This document shows, one piece after another, positions 37,681 to 48,409 of a DNA stretch of 64,000 nt (position 1 is its first letter; each line of letters starts with the position of its first letter). The stretch comes from Pantoea sp. CCBC3-3-1 (GTDB lineage: Bacteria; Pseudomonadota; Gammaproteobacteria; Enterobacterales; Enterobacteriaceae). The stretch covers positions 3,968,001-4,032,000 of the forward strand of contig NZ_CP034363.1 of NCBI RefSeq assembly GCF_007981265.1, read 5' to 3'. The notes beneath the pieces were generated by a model. That model saw only the letters and a list, made by a program, of their open reading frames with translations. It ran no database searches and was not told where the DNA came from. A program made the position numbers and the translations under genes.

Positions 37681-39399
37681 CTACAGCGGCCAGAGATGCT
37701 CAATAATCAGCTGAACGCTGCGGTTGCCGCGAAACTCATTGATATCCAGCTTATAGGCCAGCTCAACCTGCTTCACGCTCGGATCCGGCCACAATGCCGT
37801 ATCAATATTAAAGGCGATGCCGTCGAGTAACGGGCCGCCGCCCAGCGGTTCGATCATGACTTTTAAATGACGCTCGCCGACCAGCCGCTGCTGGATAAGT
37901 TTAAATTTACCGTCGAACTGCGGCTCAGGAAACGCCTGGCCCCACGGACCGGCTTCGCGCAACAGCTCGGCAGTCGGTAACGTTAGCTCCTGCGCCATCA
38001 GCTCGCCGTCTGACCAGACCACGCCCTGTAGCGATTCCTCATCCAGCCATTCGCCCACCAGATCGCCAAAACGCTGGCGGAACTCATCAAATTTCGATGC
38101 TTCCAGCGACAGGCCAGCCGCCATCGCATGTCCGCCAAACTTCAGCATCAGTCCCGGATTCAGCGTATCAAGCCGTTCCAGCGCGTCGCGCATATGCAGT
38201 CCGCTAATTGAGCGCCCGGAACCTTTCAGCGTCCCGTCGCCGCTTGGCGCAAACGCGATCACCGGACGGTGGAAACGCTCTTTTAATCGCGAGGCCAGTA
38301 TGCCAACTACGCCCTGATGCCACTCAGGATGGTACATTGCAATGCCAAGCGGTAGCGCTTCATTACTGCGCTCCAGCGCATCGCAGAGCGCCAGCGCTTC
38401 CGTTTGCATCCCCTGCTCAATTTCCTTGCGCGTCTGATTCAGCGCATCCAGCTCGTTGGCCAGCATCCGCGCCTGAGAAATATCCTCACTCAGCAGTAAG
38501 GCTACCCCGACGGACATATCGTCAAGACGCCCAGCGGCATTCAGCCTTGGCCCAAGCGCGAAACCGAGATCGCTTGCCGCCAGCTGACGCGCGTCGCGAT
38601 TGGCGATTTCCAGTAGTGCTTTAATGCCGACACGACACTGGCCTGCACGTATGCGGCTCAATCCTTGCCAGACCAGAATGCGGTTATTCGCATCCAGCGG
38701 CACCACATCGGCTACGGTGCCAAGCGCCACTAAATCCAGCAGCCCGGCCAGATTGGGCAAGGTTTCTGCGCCGCTGTCGCGCAGGGTCGCCCGCAGTGCC
38801 AGCATCAGATAAAAGGCGACGCCCACGCCCGCCAGCGAGCGCGAAGGGAATTCGCAGTCTGGCAGGTTAGGATTAACGATTGCTTCGGCGTCCGGCAGCG
38901 TCTCACCCGGTAAGTGGTGATCGGTAATAACGACGGCAATGCCTTTCTCATGCGCCAGACTTACGCCAGCATGGGATGAAATGCCGTTATCGACGGTAAC
39001 AATCAGCTGCGCGCCGCGTGCAGCGGCCTGCTCGACCACTTCGGGGCTGAGGCCGTAACCATCATCAAAACGATTGGGCACCAGATATTTAACGTTGCGT
39101 CCGCCCATGCTGCGCAATGCGAGCACTGTCAGTGCGGTACTGGTTGCGCCATCGGCATCAAAATCGCCCACGATCATGATGCACAAATTATCCGCAATGG
39201 CTTTTTGCAGAATTTCTGCCGCGCGCTGGATGCCGCTCAGCGAGTAAAAGGAGTGCAGATTTTTAGCGCCGCGTTCAAGCTCAACAGGCTGCTGCACACC
39301 ACGATGAGCATAAAGGCGACGTAATAAGGGATGCAGATTATCAGGAAGCTCGCATCCTTCCGCCGCCACGCGGCGGCGGAGTTCAGTTTTACGGTTCAC
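37681..39399 (-). CDS. recJ: Single-stranded-DNA exonuclease RecJ
   Basis: 5'-to-3' ssDNA exonuclease in RecFOR recombination, base excision and mismatch repair. 572 aa (E. coli 577). DHH-family motifs in order: VGDFDADGATSTA, VTVDNGISSHAG, VITDHHLPGETLP, then GGHAMAAGLSLE of the DHHA1 domain and the OB-fold C-terminal part. Starts at GTG, 2 bp after the dsbC stop, with a poor ribosome-binding site, so translation is probably coupled to dsbC. Gene order xerD-dsbC-recJ-prfB is that of E. coli. Confidence 0.96.
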   Translation of the reverse strand: MNRKTELRRRVAAEGCELPDNLHPLLRRLYAHRGVQQPVELERGAKNLHSFYSLSGIQRAAEILQKAIADNLCIMIVGDFDADGATSTALTVLALRSMGGRNVKYLVPNRFDDGYGLSPEVVEQAAARGAQLIVTVDNGISSHAGVSLAHEKGIAVVITDHHLPGETLPDAEAIVNPNLPDCEFPSRSLAGVGVAFYLMLALRATLRDSGAETLPNLAGLLDLVALGTVADVVPLDANNRILVWQGLSRIRAGQCRVGIKALLEIANRDARQLAASDLGFALGPRLNAAGRLDDMSVGVALLLSEDISQARMLANELDALNQTRKEIEQGMQTEALALCDALERSNEALPLGIAMYHPEWHQGVVGILASRLKERFHRPVIAFAPSGDGTLKGSGRSISGLHMRDALERLDTLNPGLMLKFGGHAMAAGLSLEASKFDEFRQRFGDLVGEWLDEESLQGVVWSDGELMAQELTLPTAELLREAGPWGQAFPEPQFDGKFKLIQQRLVGERHLKVMIEPLGGGPLLDGIAFNIDTALWPDPSVKQVELAYKLDINEFRGNRSVQLIIEHLWPL

Positions 39400-39401
39400 G
39401 G

Positions 39402-40109
39402 CTATTTGCTGCCCGCTTTCTGACCATCAAGCAGCTGCTTCATCTCCTGGGGTCCCTGGTAGCCAGGGATCATCATGCCGTTTTGCAGCAGAATAGCGGG
39501 CGTTCCCTGGATGCCGTACAGAATGCCCAGTTTATATTGCTGAGAAAGATCGATATTGCAGTCAGCTGGCGCGACCGTTTCGCCTTTCATCGCGGCATCA
39601 AAAGCTTTTTTGCGATCGGCCGCACACCAGACGGATTTCATCTCTTTCGCGACTTGTCCGTTCATTCCTTCGCGAGGGAAAGCAAGATAGCGAACGGTGA
39701 TGCCTAACGCGTTATAGTCAGCCATCTGGGCGTGCAGTTTATGGCAGTAGCCGCAGGTGATATCGGTGAAGACCGTGATCACATGCTGCTCTTTTGCTGC
39801 CTTATACACGATCATTTCGTTGCTCAGCGCGGCGACTTTTTTCTCCAGCAGCTTGTTGGTCACGTTGACCGGCTGCCCGCCACTGACGTCATACAGCGGC
39901 CCCTGGATAAACTGCTTGCCGTCTTCGGTAACGTAGAGCACGCCGCTTTCGGTCAGGACTGTTTTCATCCCCGGAAGCGAAGAGGGCTGAATATCAATTT
40001 GCTGTAGTCCAAGCTTTTTTAATGATTGTTGGATAGCGGCATCATCGGCGTGTGCCAGGCCAGTAACGGCCGAGATCAACAAAGAAAGTAAAAGGTAACG
40101 CTTTTTCAT
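39402..40109 (-). CDS. dsbC: Periplasmic disulfide isomerase DsbC
   Basis: Homodimeric thioredoxin-fold protein that corrects wrong disulfides and is kept reduced by DsbD. 235 aa (E. coli 236) with signal peptide MKKRYLLLSLLISAVTGLAHA, N-terminal dimerisation domain and the active-site CGYC in FTDITCGYCHKLHAQM, cis-Pro region IQGTPAILLQNG. Lies between xerD and recJ in one unit. Confidence 0.96.
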   Translation of the reverse strand: MKKRYLLLSLLISAVTGLAHADDAAIQQSLKKLGLQQIDIQPSSLPGMKTVLTESGVLYVTEDGKQFIQGPLYDVSGGQPVNVTNKLLEKKVAALSNEMIVYKAAKEQHVITVFTDITCGYCHKLHAQMADYNALGITVRYLAFPREGMNGQVAKEMKSVWCAADRKKAFDAAMKGETVAPADCNIDLSQQYKLGILYGIQGTPAILLQNGMMIPGYQGPQEMKQLLDGQKAGSK

Positions 40110-40153
40110 TTATGGTCCTTAAAGCCTCATTCGCGGGCTGTTTTGATTCCACA

Positions 40154-41047
40154 TCAGGCACGGGGATGATGCTGTTGATGTAACTTACGCAGTCGCTCAG
40201 TGGCGACGTGGGTATAAATTTGGGTCGTTGACAGATCGCTGTGTCCCAAAAGCATTTGTACGACACGCAGATCGGCTCCGTGGTTCAGCAAATGCGTGGC
40301 AAAAGCGTGGCGCAGCACGTGAGGAGAAAGTTTTTCGCTGTCGATGCCCGCTAGTGTGGCGTAATGTTTAATCCGATGCCAGAAAGTTTGCCGGGTCATT
40401 TGCTGCGCACGGTTGCTGGGAAACAGCACGTCCAGCGTTTGTCCGTTAAGCAGCCACGGACGACCATATTCAATATACTGTTCCAGCCAGTGCAGCGCTT
40501 CTTCGCCCAGCGGCACCAGCCGTTCCTTATCACCTTTCCCAATAACTCTCACCACGCCCTGACGCAGGCTGACGTTATTTAAGGTAAGGCTGACCAGCTC
40601 GGTGACGCGTAATCCCGTGGCGTAAAGCAGTTCCAGCATCGCTTTATCACGCAGCTCAAGCGGGATTTCCGTCGACGGCGCATTTAACAACCGATCAATC
40701 TGTGCCTCGCTAAGATCTTTCGGCAGCCGCTGGGGCAGCTTCGGCGAAGCCAGTAGCGCACTCGGATCGTCCTCGCGCAGCTTTTCACGATAGAGATACT
40801 GAAAAAGGCGACGCATGGCGCTTAGCAAGCGCGCCGAACTGCTTGCCTTGTAACCTCCCTCCAGCCGTTCCGAGAGAAAGCTTTGCAAATCAACGGAATC
40901 GACGTGGCGAAGGTCTTTTTCATGATGCGCCAGCCAGCTGGCCAGTGACATTAAATCGAGACGATAAGAGGCCACGGTGTTTTCCGCCAGGTTGCGCTCG
41001 ATCCACAAGGCATCAAGAAACTGTTCGATCAGGTCGCTGTCCTGCAC
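40154..41047 (-). CDS. xerD: Site-specific tyrosine recombinase XerD
   Basis: With XerC resolves chromosome dimers at dif under FtsK control. 297 aa (E. coli 298). N-terminal SAM-like core-binding domain, then the catalytic domain with [17 protein letters not shown] (first Arg), [12 protein letters not shown] (Lys), [20 protein letters not shown] (His-x-x-Arg), [15 protein letters not shown] with the Tyr nucleophile. Divergent from fldB across about 100 bp. Confidence 0.97.
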   Translation of the reverse strand: MQDSDLIEQFLDALWIERNLAENTVASYRLDLMSLASWLAHHEKDLRHVDSVDLQSFLSERLEGGYKASSSARLLSAMRRLFQYLYREKLREDDPSALLASPKLPQRLPKDLSEAQIDRLLNAPSTEIPLELRDKAMLELLYATGLRVTELVSLTLNNVSLRQGVVRVIGKGDKERLVPLGEEALHWLEQYIEYGRPWLLNGQTLDVLFPSNRAQQMTRQTFWHRIKHYATLAGIDSEKLSPHVLRHAFATHLLNHGADLRVVQMLLGHSDLSTTQIYTHVATERLRKLHQQHHPRA

Positions 41048-41100
41048 ATCATCTCCTTTTGCGGATGCCGGTTGGCAAAACCGCCGTCAAAGCTCAATTC

Positions 41101-41109
41101 TGATATAAT
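41101..41109 (+). promoter_or_regulatory. Extended -10 promoter of fldB
   Basis: TGATATAAT, a perfect extended -10 element, 38 bp upstream of the fldB start. The -35 region is poor, consistent with dependence on the TG extension. Confidence 0.65.
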
Positions 41110-41146
41110 TCGCGCCATTGCACCAAGTAAATTGAGTTTAGCGCAT

Positions 41147-41665
41147 ATGAATATTGGTCTGTTTTATGGTTCAAGCACCTGCTACACCGAAATGGCAGCA
41201 GAAAAGATCCGCGATTTTATTGGCGATGACCTGGTCACGCTGCATAACCTGAAAGACGACTCGCCGCGGTTGATGGAGCAGTACGACATGCTGATCCTTG
41301 GCATCCCTACCTGGGATTTTGGCGAATTACAGGAGGACTGGGAAGCTATCTGGACTGAGCTTCCTGACCTTAACCTTCACGGTAAAATTGTGGCGCTTTA
41401 TGGCATGGGCGATCAGGCGGAATACAGCGAGTGGTTCCTTGACGCGCTGGGCATGCTTCATGATGTGCTGGTGCCTTCAGGCGTGAAATTTGTTGGTTTC
41501 TGGCCCAATGAAGGATACGAATTTACCAGCAAGAAGCCGTTAACGGCTGACGGTAAACAGTTCGTTGGCCTGGCGCTGGATGACGTCAACCAGTTTGAAG
41601 AGACGGACGAGCGCATTGCCCAGTGGTGCGAACAAATCCTGACGGAAATGGCTGAGGCGCTGTAA
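41147..41665 (+). CDS. fldB: Flavodoxin FldB
   Basis: FMN-binding electron carrier, 172 aa (E. coli FldB 173). Phosphate-binding loop [18 protein letters not shown] at the N terminus and flavin-stacking loops at [14 protein letters not shown] and [27 protein letters not shown] is the FldB rather than FldA variant. ATG at 41147 fits the family N terminus; an upstream in-frame ATG would add 25 unrelated residues overlapping the promoter. In E. coli fldB responds to SoxRS. Confidence 0.95.
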   Translation: MNIGLFYGSSTCYTEMAAEKIRDFIGDDLVTLHNLKDDSPRLMEQYDMLILGIPTWDFGELQEDWEAIWTELPDLNLHGKIVALYGMGDQAEYSEWFLDALGMLHDVLVPSGVKFVGFWPNEGYEFTSKKPLTADGKQFVGLALDDVNQFEETDERIAQWCEQILTEMAEAL

Positions 41666-41732
41666 GGACTTTGTAATGACCCTACGGCGCTGATTCACTC
41701 AAAAGCCTGCCAGAAGCCGCACTGAAGAAGGT

Positions 41733-41945
41733 TTACGACAAGCTGATCGGCGATGCCACGTTATCAATTGCTGATGCAATAGCGTCGTCCAGTGAGTCAG
41801 CTTCACGGTCAAATTCCAGATAAACAGAACGGCCATATGCGCAAATCAGCGCATCGTCACAGCCGCTTTCGAACAGCGCATCTTCCAGTCCTTCGGTCTC
41901 ATACGTTACGCCTGAGAGTGTCAGAGTGAAGTTATAAAGCGCCAT
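41733..41945 (-). pseudogene. Truncated protein: N-terminal half of a phage/plasmid-type HTH regulator family
   Basis: 70 codons from an ATG to a stop. The sequence MALYNFTLTLSGV...GLEDALFESGCDDALI and YLEFDREADSLDDAIASAID corresponds to the N-terminal domain of a widespread family whose full members continue with a helix-turn-helix; here the frame stops right after that domain, at ASPISLS. I recognise the family by pattern and cannot name it. It may be a decayed remnant or a stand-alone domain. It sits between fldB and cptA, which are neighbours in E. coli, so it is an insertion. Confidence 0.55.
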
Positions 41946-42060
41946 AGTACCTCTTCGTTTTTATATGGTTTTACGATGTTTTATGACTCGGTAAGAAGTG
42001 GCGTTAACCACTCCTTGTGGTTTATGGGCTGACTTACCTGATTGCAGAAAAACAGGATCG

Positions 42061-42107
42061 GCAAAGCCCGTTTATTTTGCATATTGAGCAAAATTAACGG
42101 GCTTTGC
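42061..42107. repeat. Long hairpin 1 (20-base arms)
   Basis: Left arm 42061-42080 (GCAAAGCCCGTT...) and right arm 42088-42107 (...AACGGGCTTTGC) pair at 19 of 20 bases around a seven-base loop. No T run follows on either strand, so it is not a standard terminator. Confidence 0.85.
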
Positions 42108-42110
42108 ATT

Positions 42111-42152
42111 ACCCTGGTAACGCATGTCCTGAACGGCATGCGTTACCAGGGT
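42111..42152. repeat. Long hairpin 2 (16-base perfect arms)
   Basis: ACCCTGGTAACGCATG (42111-42126) and CATGCGTTACCAGGGT (42137-42152) are perfect complements around a ten-base loop, three bases after hairpin 1. Together they form an unusual tandem pair upstream of the truncated gene and downstream of cptA. Confidence 0.88.
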
Positions 42153-42205
42153 GTCCCCATCAAATTCGTGCAAACCTCATGGTGTCTTTTCCAGGCTTTT
42201 TATGT

Positions 42206-42613
42206 TTAGAGACGCCTGCCCGGATTGAGCAGCTGCTGACGCAGCTGCCGCCATTCGTCTTCGCTCATGCTGTCACTTAGCAGCCAGAGCTTCTCCTGCG
42301 CGCCTTTCGCCGAGCGTAACGTCAGTAACATTGCCTGCCGGGTAATCCACGGCCGACCGTGGATCTGCCATTGCTGTCGCCGCCACTGCATCTGACGCCC
42401 TTCCAGCAGCGCGATATCCCCTTCCCGACTGCGGATCCGCCGTTGGCTACGCACGCATTCAAACACCGCAAGCGTGACCAACAACATCCAGACCACCGTA
42501 TAGCTGGCAGGCCAGGGGGCCAGCAGCAATGCCAGAATCACTACGCCGTGTAGCAGCAGGGAGATCCACTGGGCACGCCAGGAAACCCGCAGGTCAGAGT
42601 GCCACAGGGCCAC
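42206..42613 (-). CDS. cptA: CptA/YgfX membrane protein
   Basis: 135-aa inner-membrane protein with two hydrophobic segments near the N terminus ([20 protein letters not shown] and [13 protein letters not shown]) and a soluble C-terminal half. Equivalent of E. coli YgfX, reported as a toxin acting on FtsZ/MreB and in Serratia as a partner of SdhE in pigment production. Starts at GTG with [14 protein letters not shown] matching E. coli VSWRAQWLSLLIHG, and overlaps the sdhE end by 20 bp. Confidence 0.92.
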   Translation of the reverse strand: MALWHSDLRVSWRAQWISLLLHGVVILALLLAPWPASYTVVWMLLVTLAVFECVRSQRRIRSREGDIALLEGRQMQWRRQQWQIHGRPWITRQAMLLTLRSAKGAQEKLWLLSDSMSEDEWRQLRQQLLNPGRRL

Positions 42614-42860
42614 GTTGCTGGTTTCGCAATTGAATCAAATTCACCATGCGCTTCAGCTCAGGATCGGCGGGTTCACCATGATTCATCAACCAGTTAAACA
42701 GATCGGGATCGTCGTTTTCCAACAGTCGAATAAACAGATGCTTGTCGCTGTCGCTTAGCGAGTCATATTCAAACTCAAAAAACGGCATGATGGAGATATC
42801 CAGTTCGCGCATGCCGCGACGACATGCCCAGTGAACACGAGCTTTATTACTAATATCCAT
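42594..42860 (-). CDS. sdhE: FAD assembly factor SdhE
   Basis: Needed for covalent flavinylation of SdhA and FrdA. 88 aa from ATG 42860, which equals the E. coli length; an ATG 9 bases upstream (42869) would add three residues and is less likely. Signature RGMRELD (residues 15-21) followed by IMPFFE, and [16 protein letters not shown]. Divergent from ygfZ and overlapping cptA. Reported in E. coli also as an antitoxin-like partner of CptA; that role is disputed. Confidence 0.95.
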   Translation of the reverse strand: MDISNKARVHWACRRGMRELDISIMPFFEFEYDSLSDSDKHLFIRLLENDDPDLFNWLMNHGEPADPELKRMVNLIQLRNQQRGPVAL

Positions 42861-43079
42861 TTTACCCATCGTCAGTCAGTCAAATATGGGCGCTAGTGTA
42901 GCGCTTTTTCGCGGGGATGTTGATGCAGCAATTTTCATCCTGCGTAATGGTTTGCAAAACAGCTGCATACGTTGCAGGGTTATCACGCGTTTTGTGCGTC
43001 ATTTTCAGAAAACCGGTTGCAAAGCCCCCCGGCTCTTTTAACATGAGTAGCAGGGCTTATCTTACTTCAGGACTCAATC

Positions 43080-44060
43080 ATGCCGACTTTCTCTTTTCCG
43101 CCGCGTCAACCTGCGGCTTCGGCGCGTCTGCCGCTTACGCTGATCTCGCTGGAAGAGTGGGCGCTGGTGAACGTAACGGGCGCAGACCGCGTCAGCTATT
43201 TACAGGGGCAGCTTACGCTGGATGTTGCGGCCCTCGGCGCCAATGCCCATCTGCCTGCTGCCCACTGTGATGCCAAAGGAAAAATGTGGAGCAATCTGCG
43301 CCTGTTTCATCGCGGCGAAAATCTGGCTTATCTTGAGCGCCGTAGCCTGCGGGACACGCAGATTAGCGAACTAAAAAAATATGCCATTTTCGCCAAAGTT
43401 GCGATTGAAGCCGATGATGAAGCCGTGCTGCTTGGCGTAGCGGGGTTCCAGGCGCGAGCGGCGCTGGCCGGTTTCTTCACCACGCTGCCTGATGCCGAAA
43501 ACCCGGTTGTTCAGCAGGAAGAGTCGACTCTGCTTTGGTTCAGTGCTCCCGCAGAACGCTTCCTGCTAATTACCAGCGCGGATAAAGCGCAGGCGCTGCG
43601 CGAGTCACTTGACGGTCAGGCACAGTTCAATGACAGCACGCAATGGCTGGCGCTGAATATCGAAGCCGGATTGCCGGTAATTGATGCCGCAACCAGCGCA
43701 CAATTTATCCCTCAGGCGACGAATATGCAGGCACTGGATGCCATCAGCTTTAAAAAAGGCTGCTATACCGGCCAGGAGATGGTCGCGCGTGCAAAATTCC
43801 GCGGAGCGAATAAGCGAGCCTTGTATTGGCTGGCGGGTTCGGCCGGGCGCATTCCCGCTGCAAATGACTCGCTGGAGATGAAGCTGGGTGAGAACTGGCG
43901 TCGCACCGGCACCATTCTGGCGGCCTGCCAGTTGGAAAATGGCGATGTTTGGGTGCAGGCAGTGTTGAATAACGATCTGGAGCCGGACGCTGAACTGCGC
44001 GTTCAGGGCGATGAAGGCGGCAAGCTGGCGATACAACCACTGCCTTACGCGCTGAGTTAA
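43080..44060 (+). CDS. ygfZ: Folate-dependent Fe-S protein repair factor YgfZ
   Basis: COG0354 protein, 326 aa (E. coli 326), related to GcvT, helping maintain some Fe-S enzymes such as MiaB. The family signature K-G-C-Y-x-G-Q-E is present as [13 protein letters not shown] with the key Cys near residue 228. N-terminal [16 protein letters not shown] is the GcvT-like folate-binding part. AGGA lies 7 nt before the ATG. Confidence 0.96.
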   Translation: MPTFSFPPRQPAASARLPLTLISLEEWALVNVTGADRVSYLQGQLTLDVAALGANAHLPAAHCDAKGKMWSNLRLFHRGENLAYLERRSLRDTQISELKKYAIFAKVAIEADDEAVLLGVAGFQARAALAGFFTTLPDAENPVVQQEESTLLWFSAPAERFLLITSADKAQALRESLDGQAQFNDSTQWLALNIEAGLPVIDAATSAQFIPQATNMQALDAISFKKGCYTGQEMVARAKFRGANKRALYWLAGSAGRIPAANDSLEMKLGENWRRTGTILAACQLENGDVWVQAVLNNDLEPDAELRVQGDEGGKLAIQPLPYALS

Positions 44061-44066
44061 TGTTTA

Positions 44067-44094
44067 CCGGGGCCAGCGGCGGCCCCGGGTTTAT
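44067..44094 (+). terminator. Terminator between ygfZ and trhA
   Basis: Eight-base stem CCGGGGCC / GGCCCCGG with six-base loop followed by GTTTAT; six bases after the ygfZ stop and just before the convergent trhA stop. The T run is short. Confidence 0.65.
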
Positions 44095-44096
44095 CG

Positions 44097-44750
44097 TTAC
44101 ATGACGTAAAGATAAATGGCGAGGAAGTGGCAGATGCTTCCCCCTAAGACAAAGCCATGCCAGATGGCGTGATTGTAAGGGATGCGCTTTGAAACATAGA
44201 AAATCACGCCAAGTGAATAGACTATCCCGCCTGCTGCCAGTAGCCAGATCCCACCCGCAGGCAGCTTTAACGCCAGCTGATAAATCACCACCAGCGAAAG
44301 CCAGCCCATCAGCATATAAGTGATCACCGACAATGCCTCAAAGCGGTGAATAAACGCCAGCTTAAAGAGCACGCCTGCCAGCGCCAGACTCCAGATCACT
44401 ACCAACAGGCCATGCGCCAGCGGCGACTTCAGACCCACCAGCAGAAAAGGCGTATAGGTACCGGCGATCAGAATATAGATAGCGCAGTGATCCAGCTTTT
44501 GCAGCCAGAGTTTAGCCCGCGGATGAGGAATGGCATGATAGAGAGTAGAGGCCAGAAACAGCAGGATCATACTGCCGCCATAAAGGCTGTAGCTGGTGAT
44601 AGCCAGCGTATCTGCCCGGCTTTCTACCGCTTGCGACAGCAGCAAAACCAGCCCCACGATGCCAAAGATAAATCCGATACCATGACTGATGCTGTTGGCA
44701 ATTTCTTCGGCCAGGGAATAGCCCTGGTCGAGTAATTTTTTATTAGCCAT
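44097..44750 (-). CDS. trhA: Hemolysin III/PAQR-family membrane protein TrhA (YqfA)
   Basis: Seven-transmembrane PAQR-like protein, 217 aa (E. coli YqfA 219), described in E. coli as a membrane-energetics homeostasis factor. Conserved [20 protein letters not shown] at the N terminus, [21 protein letters not shown] and the C-terminal [16 protein letters not shown] carry the family His/Asp metal ligands. ATG at 44750 preferred: GGAG upstream and alignment with the family; the longer frame opens only with TTG. Confidence 0.93.
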   Translation of the reverse strand: MANKKLLDQGYSLAEEIANSISHGIGFIFGIVGLVLLLSQAVESRADTLAITSYSLYGGSMILLFLASTLYHAIPHPRAKLWLQKLDHCAIYILIAGTYTPFLLVGLKSPLAHGLLVVIWSLALAGVLFKLAFIHRFEALSVITYMLMGWLSLVVIYQLALKLPAGGIWLLAAGGIVYSLGVIFYVSKRIPYNHAIWHGFVLGGSICHFLAIYLYVM

Positions 44751-44987
44751 TGCAGATGTTCTCCATTTTCTCAAGCAGACAGGCTGAAGCCGCAGGGTGC
44801 GCAGACCCGACGTTTTGCTAAATCCTGCTCAGCCTGCCTGAAAAACGCGCACGATCAGCGTAGCGTAGAAAAATTTCAGAGTACACCTGTAAGCTAAAAT
44901 AAACTGTGAGGGGCTGTTACCTGCCGCCTGCCGAATCGATAATGCTGCCGTCGGTTACCCATGCGTTTTCATATAAACGCCGAATAG

Positions 44988-45012
44988 AAAAAAGGGCACC
45001 TTATGTGCCCTT
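44988..45012 (-). terminator. Terminator of the gcv operon
   Basis: Stem AAGGGCAC / GTGCCCTT with five-base loop and six A on the plus strand (T run in the transcript), 27 nt after the gcvP stop. Confidence 0.9.
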
Positions 45013-45039
45013 AATAATAGCGTCGCCAGCGGCGGAAAA

Positions 45040-47913
45040 TTACTCGTACTCGCTCATCGGTACACAGGAGCAGAACAGGTTACGGTCGCCGTAAACGTCA
45101 TCGAGACGCTTCACGGTCGGCCAGTATTTGTTATGGCTGCCTGCCGGGAACACCGCCAGCTCACGCGTATAAGGATGCGACCAGTCGCCCACAATTTCCA
45201 TTTGGGTATGCGGCGCGTTGACCAGAGGATTGTCCTCCGCAGGCCATTCGCCTTCTGCTACGCGATCGATTTCCATACGAATTGCCAGCATCGCGTCGAT
45301 AAAGCGGTCCAGTTCCAGTTTGCTTTCCGATTCTGTCGGCTCCACCATCAGCGTGCCGGCAACCGGGAACGACATGGTTGGCGCATGGAAACCGTAGTCA
45401 ATCAGACGCTTGGCAATATCCAGCTCGCTGATACCGGTCTGCTCTTTCAGCGGGCGAATATCCAGAATACATTCGTGCGCCACGCGGCCGTCTCGCCCGG
45501 TATAGAGAATGGGATAAGCTGACTGCAAGCGGGTGGCAATATAGTTAGCATTCAGGATGGCTACCGAACTGGCCTGTTTCAGCCCTTCCGCGCCCATCAT
45601 ACGGATGTACATCCAGCTGATAGGCAGGATGGAGGCGCTGCCGAAAGGCGCAGCGGATACCGCGCCCTGCTGCGTCAGTACGCCATCAATCTGAACCACG
45701 CTGTGACCCGGCACAAACGGCGCGAGATGGGCTTTTACGCCAATCGGTCCCATACCCGGGCCGCCACCACCGTGAGGAATACAGAAGGTTTTATGCAGGT
45801 TAAGGTGCGAAACGTCTGCGCCGATGTAGCCCGGCGTGGTGATGCCGACCTGAGCGTTCATGTTGGCCCCGTCCAGATACACCTGCCCACCGTACTGATG
45901 CACAATCTGGCAGACTTCACGAATGGTTTCTTCGTACACGCCGTGGGTTGAAGGATAGGTCACCATTATGCAGGAGAGCGCTTCGCCAGCCTGCTCTGCT
46001 TTTGCCCGCAGGTCGTGCAGATCGATATTGCCTTGCTTATCACAAGCGACCACCACCACCTCCATTCCGGCCATTTGTGCCGACGCCGGGTTGGTACCGT
46101 GAGCGGAACTCGGGATCAGGCAAATATGGCGTCCGCCTTCGTTACGGCTTTCATGATAACGGCGGATCGCCAGCAGGCCCGCATATTCGCCCTGCGCACC
46201 CGAGTTTGGCTGCATACAAAGCGCGTCGTAGCCCGTTAGCTGCACCAGCCATTGAGAAAGCTGGCCGATCATTTGCAGATAACCGGTCGCCTGGTCCGCC
46301 GGACAGAACGGATGCATTTCCGAAAATTCAGGCCAGGTGATCGGGATCATTTCTGCGGCGGCGTTCAGTTTCATCGTGCAGGAACCGAGCGGGATCATCG
46401 CCTGATTTAGCGCCAGATCTTTACGCTCAAGGCTATGCATGTAGCGCATCATCTCCGTTTCGCTGTGGTAGCGATTGAAGACCGGATGGGTCAGGATAGC
46501 CTCCTCACGCAGCATGCCAGTCGGCACCGAAGCACTGCCGGCGGCCACCTCTTCATCCAGCGTCTCAATATCTGCAACATTGTCTTCGCCCAGCAAAACA
46601 GAAAGCAGCGCCGCGACATCTTCACGCGTGGTGGTTTCATCGAGCGTGATGCCTACGGCATTATGAATGTCGGTACGCAGGTTGATGCCGAAGCTCAGCG
46701 CACGATCCAATACGGCCGCTTTATCATCTACCTCAACGGTCAGCGTGTCGAACCAGCTCTGATGGCGCAGCGTTAACCCGCCTTTTTGCAGCCCAACGGC
46801 GAGAATATCGGTCAGGCGATGAATGCGGGAAGCGATGCGTTTCAGGCCTGCCGGACCGTGAAATACCGCATACAGACTGGCGATATTGGCCAGCAGAACC
46901 TGGGAAGTACAGATATTAGAGTTCGCTTTTTCACGGCGAATATGCTGCTCGCGCGTCTGCATTGCCATCCGCAGCGCGGTATTGCCAGCGGCATCGCGCG
47001 AAACACCGATAATGCGGCCAGGCATGGAGCGTTTGTACTCATCGCGGGCCGCGAAGAAAGCGGCGTGCGGCCCGCCGTAGCCCATCGGAACGCCAAAGCG
47101 TTGTGCAGACCCAAATACAATATCCGCGCCCTGCTTGCCCGGCGCCTGTAACAGCACCAGCGACATAAAATCGGCGGCCACGCTGACAATGACTTTCCGG
47201 CTTTTTAGTTCAGTAATTAAATCAGCGTAATGATGTACTTCGCCGGTTGTGCCTACCTGCTGTAACAGCACGCCAAACACATCCTGATGATCCAGCACCT
47301 TTTCAGCTTTATCGACCAGCACCTCAAAACCAAACGTTTCGGCACGCGTGCGCACGACGTCCAGCGTTTGTGGATGAATATCGTCAGCGACAAAGAAGCG
47401 GTTAGCCGTTTTCAACTTGCTGACGCGTTTTGCCATCGCCATCGCTTCTGCCGCGGCGGTAGCTTCGTCCAGCAGCGAAGCGGAGGCAATATCCAGCCCG
47501 CTCAGATCTTGCGTCACCTGCTGGAAATTGAGCAGTGCTTCCAGACGTCCCTGCGACACCTCAGGCTGATAAGGGGTATAGGCCGTGTACCAACCCGGGT
47601 TTTCCAGCATGTTGCGCAGGATAACCGGTGGCGTTAGTACCGGGGTATAGCCCATGCCGATACAGGATTTATAGCGCAAATTCTGGCTGGCTATCGCTTT
47701 CAGCTCCGCCAGAGCCTGATGCTCAGTTAGCGCATCGCCAATCGCTGGCGGCCCCGGTAGCTGAATATCAGCCGGAACGATGGAGGCGATCAGGTCGGAG
47801 AGCGATTCGGCGCCGGTCGCGTTTAGCATCGCCTGTTGCTGCTCCTGCGACGGACCAATGTGACGTTCGATAAAGGCGCCGGTGTGTTCAAGCTGGCTGA
47901 GAGTCTGGGTCAT
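45040..47913 (-). CDS. gcvP: Glycine dehydrogenase (decarboxylating), P-protein
   Basis: PLP enzyme that decarboxylates glycine and loads the aminomethyl group onto lipoylated GcvH. 957 aa, the same as in E. coli. Two fused halves; PLP lysine in [21 protein letters not shown]-terminal [13 protein letters not shown], and [14 protein letters not shown]. Last gene of gcvTHP, 79 bp after gcvH. Confidence 0.97.
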   Translation of the reverse strand: MTQTLSQLEHTGAFIERHIGPSQEQQQAMLNATGAESLSDLIASIVPADIQLPGPPAIGDALTEHQALAELKAIASQNLRYKSCIGMGYTPVLTPPVILRNMLENPGWYTAYTPYQPEVSQGRLEALLNFQQVTQDLSGLDIASASLLDEATAAAEAMAMAKRVSKLKTANRFFVADDIHPQTLDVVRTRAETFGFEVLVDKAEKVLDHQDVFGVLLQQVGTTGEVHHYADLITELKSRKVIVSVAADFMSLVLLQAPGKQGADIVFGSAQRFGVPMGYGGPHAAFFAARDEYKRSMPGRIIGVSRDAAGNTALRMAMQTREQHIRREKANSNICTSQVLLANIASLYAVFHGPAGLKRIASRIHRLTDILAVGLQKGGLTLRHQSWFDTLTVEVDDKAAVLDRALSFGINLRTDIHNAVGITLDETTTREDVAALLSVLLGEDNVADIETLDEEVAAGSASVPTGMLREEAILTHPVFNRYHSETEMMRYMHSLERKDLALNQAMIPLGSCTMKLNAAAEMIPITWPEFSEMHPFCPADQATGYLQMIGQLSQWLVQLTGYDALCMQPNSGAQGEYAGLLAIRRYHESRNEGGRHICLIPSSAHGTNPASAQMAGMEVVVVACDKQGNIDLHDLRAKAEQAGEALSCIMVTYPSTHGVYEETIREVCQIVHQYGGQVYLDGANMNAQVGITTPGYIGADVSHLNLHKTFCIPHGGGGPGMGPIGVKAHLAPFVPGHSVVQIDGVLTQQGAVSAAPFGSASILPISWMYIRMMGAEGLKQASSVAILNANYIATRLQSAYPILYTGRDGRVAHECILDIRPLKEQTGISELDIAKRLIDYGFHAPTMSFPVAGTLMVEPTESESKLELDRFIDAMLAIRMEIDRVAEGEWPAEDNPLVNAPHTQMEIVGDWSHPYTRELAVFPAGSHNKYWPTVKRLDDVYGDRNLFCSCVPMSEYE

Positions 47914-47935
47914 TAGCGAAAAATCCTGAATCGGG

Positions 47936-47960
47936 CGTAAGCGGGCGTATCCGCCTTACG
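47936..47960. repeat. Imperfect palindrome between gcvH and gcvP
   Basis: CGTAAGCGG at the left and CCGCCTTACG at the right pair with one bulged base; the loop contains GGCGTATCCG, which recurs in the gcvT-gcvH gap. Possibly a REP-like element or a stabilising hairpin in the operon mRNA. Confidence 0.5.
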
Positions 47961-47992
47961 TTGGCTACGGGTGGCGTGTCCACCCTTAAAAG

Positions 47993-48379
47993 TTACTCGT
48001 CGATGCTGGCTTTATAAGCATCGGCATCCAGCAGATTGTCCAGCTCGCTTTCATCGCTGGCTCTGATTTTAAACAGCCAGCCTTCGCTATAAGAAGCGCT
48101 GTTGACCAGCTCCGGCTCGCCATCTAACGCCGCGTTAACCTCAACGATTTCGCCGCTGAGTGGCGCATAGATATCGGAAGCGGCCTTTACCGACTCGGCG
48201 ACCGCGCAGTCATCACCCTGGCTGTAGGTGGTGCCAACATCCGGGAGATCGACAAAAACCATATCGCCCAGCAGTTCCTGAGCATGTTCGGTAATGCCAA
48301 CGGTATAGATGCCGTCCGCTTCTTTACGTACCCATTCATGGCTGTCACGGTATTTCAGTTCATTTGGCACATTGCTCAT
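47993..48379 (-). CDS. gcvH: Glycine cleavage H protein
   Basis: Lipoyl carrier shuttling the aminomethyl group from GcvP to GcvT. 128 aa; lipoylation site Lys65 in [17 protein letters not shown] at 48379 has GGAG 8 nt upstream; the GTG directly before it is not needed. Middle gene of gcvTHP. Confidence 0.97.
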   Translation of the reverse strand: MSNVPNELKYRDSHEWVRKEADGIYTVGITEHAQELLGDMVFVDLPDVGTTYSQGDDCAVAESVKAASDIYAPLSGEIVEVNAALDGEPELVNSASYSEGWLFKIRASDESELDNLLDADAYKASIDE

Positions 48380-48409
48380 CACCAGCTCTCCTTTATGTTT
48401 ATTGGTGGC

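Noticed and set aside
42206..42860. cptA-sdhE as a new toxin-antitoxin pair
   Set aside because: Conserved core genes with a described role in flavinylation; the toxin-antitoxin view already exists and is disputed.
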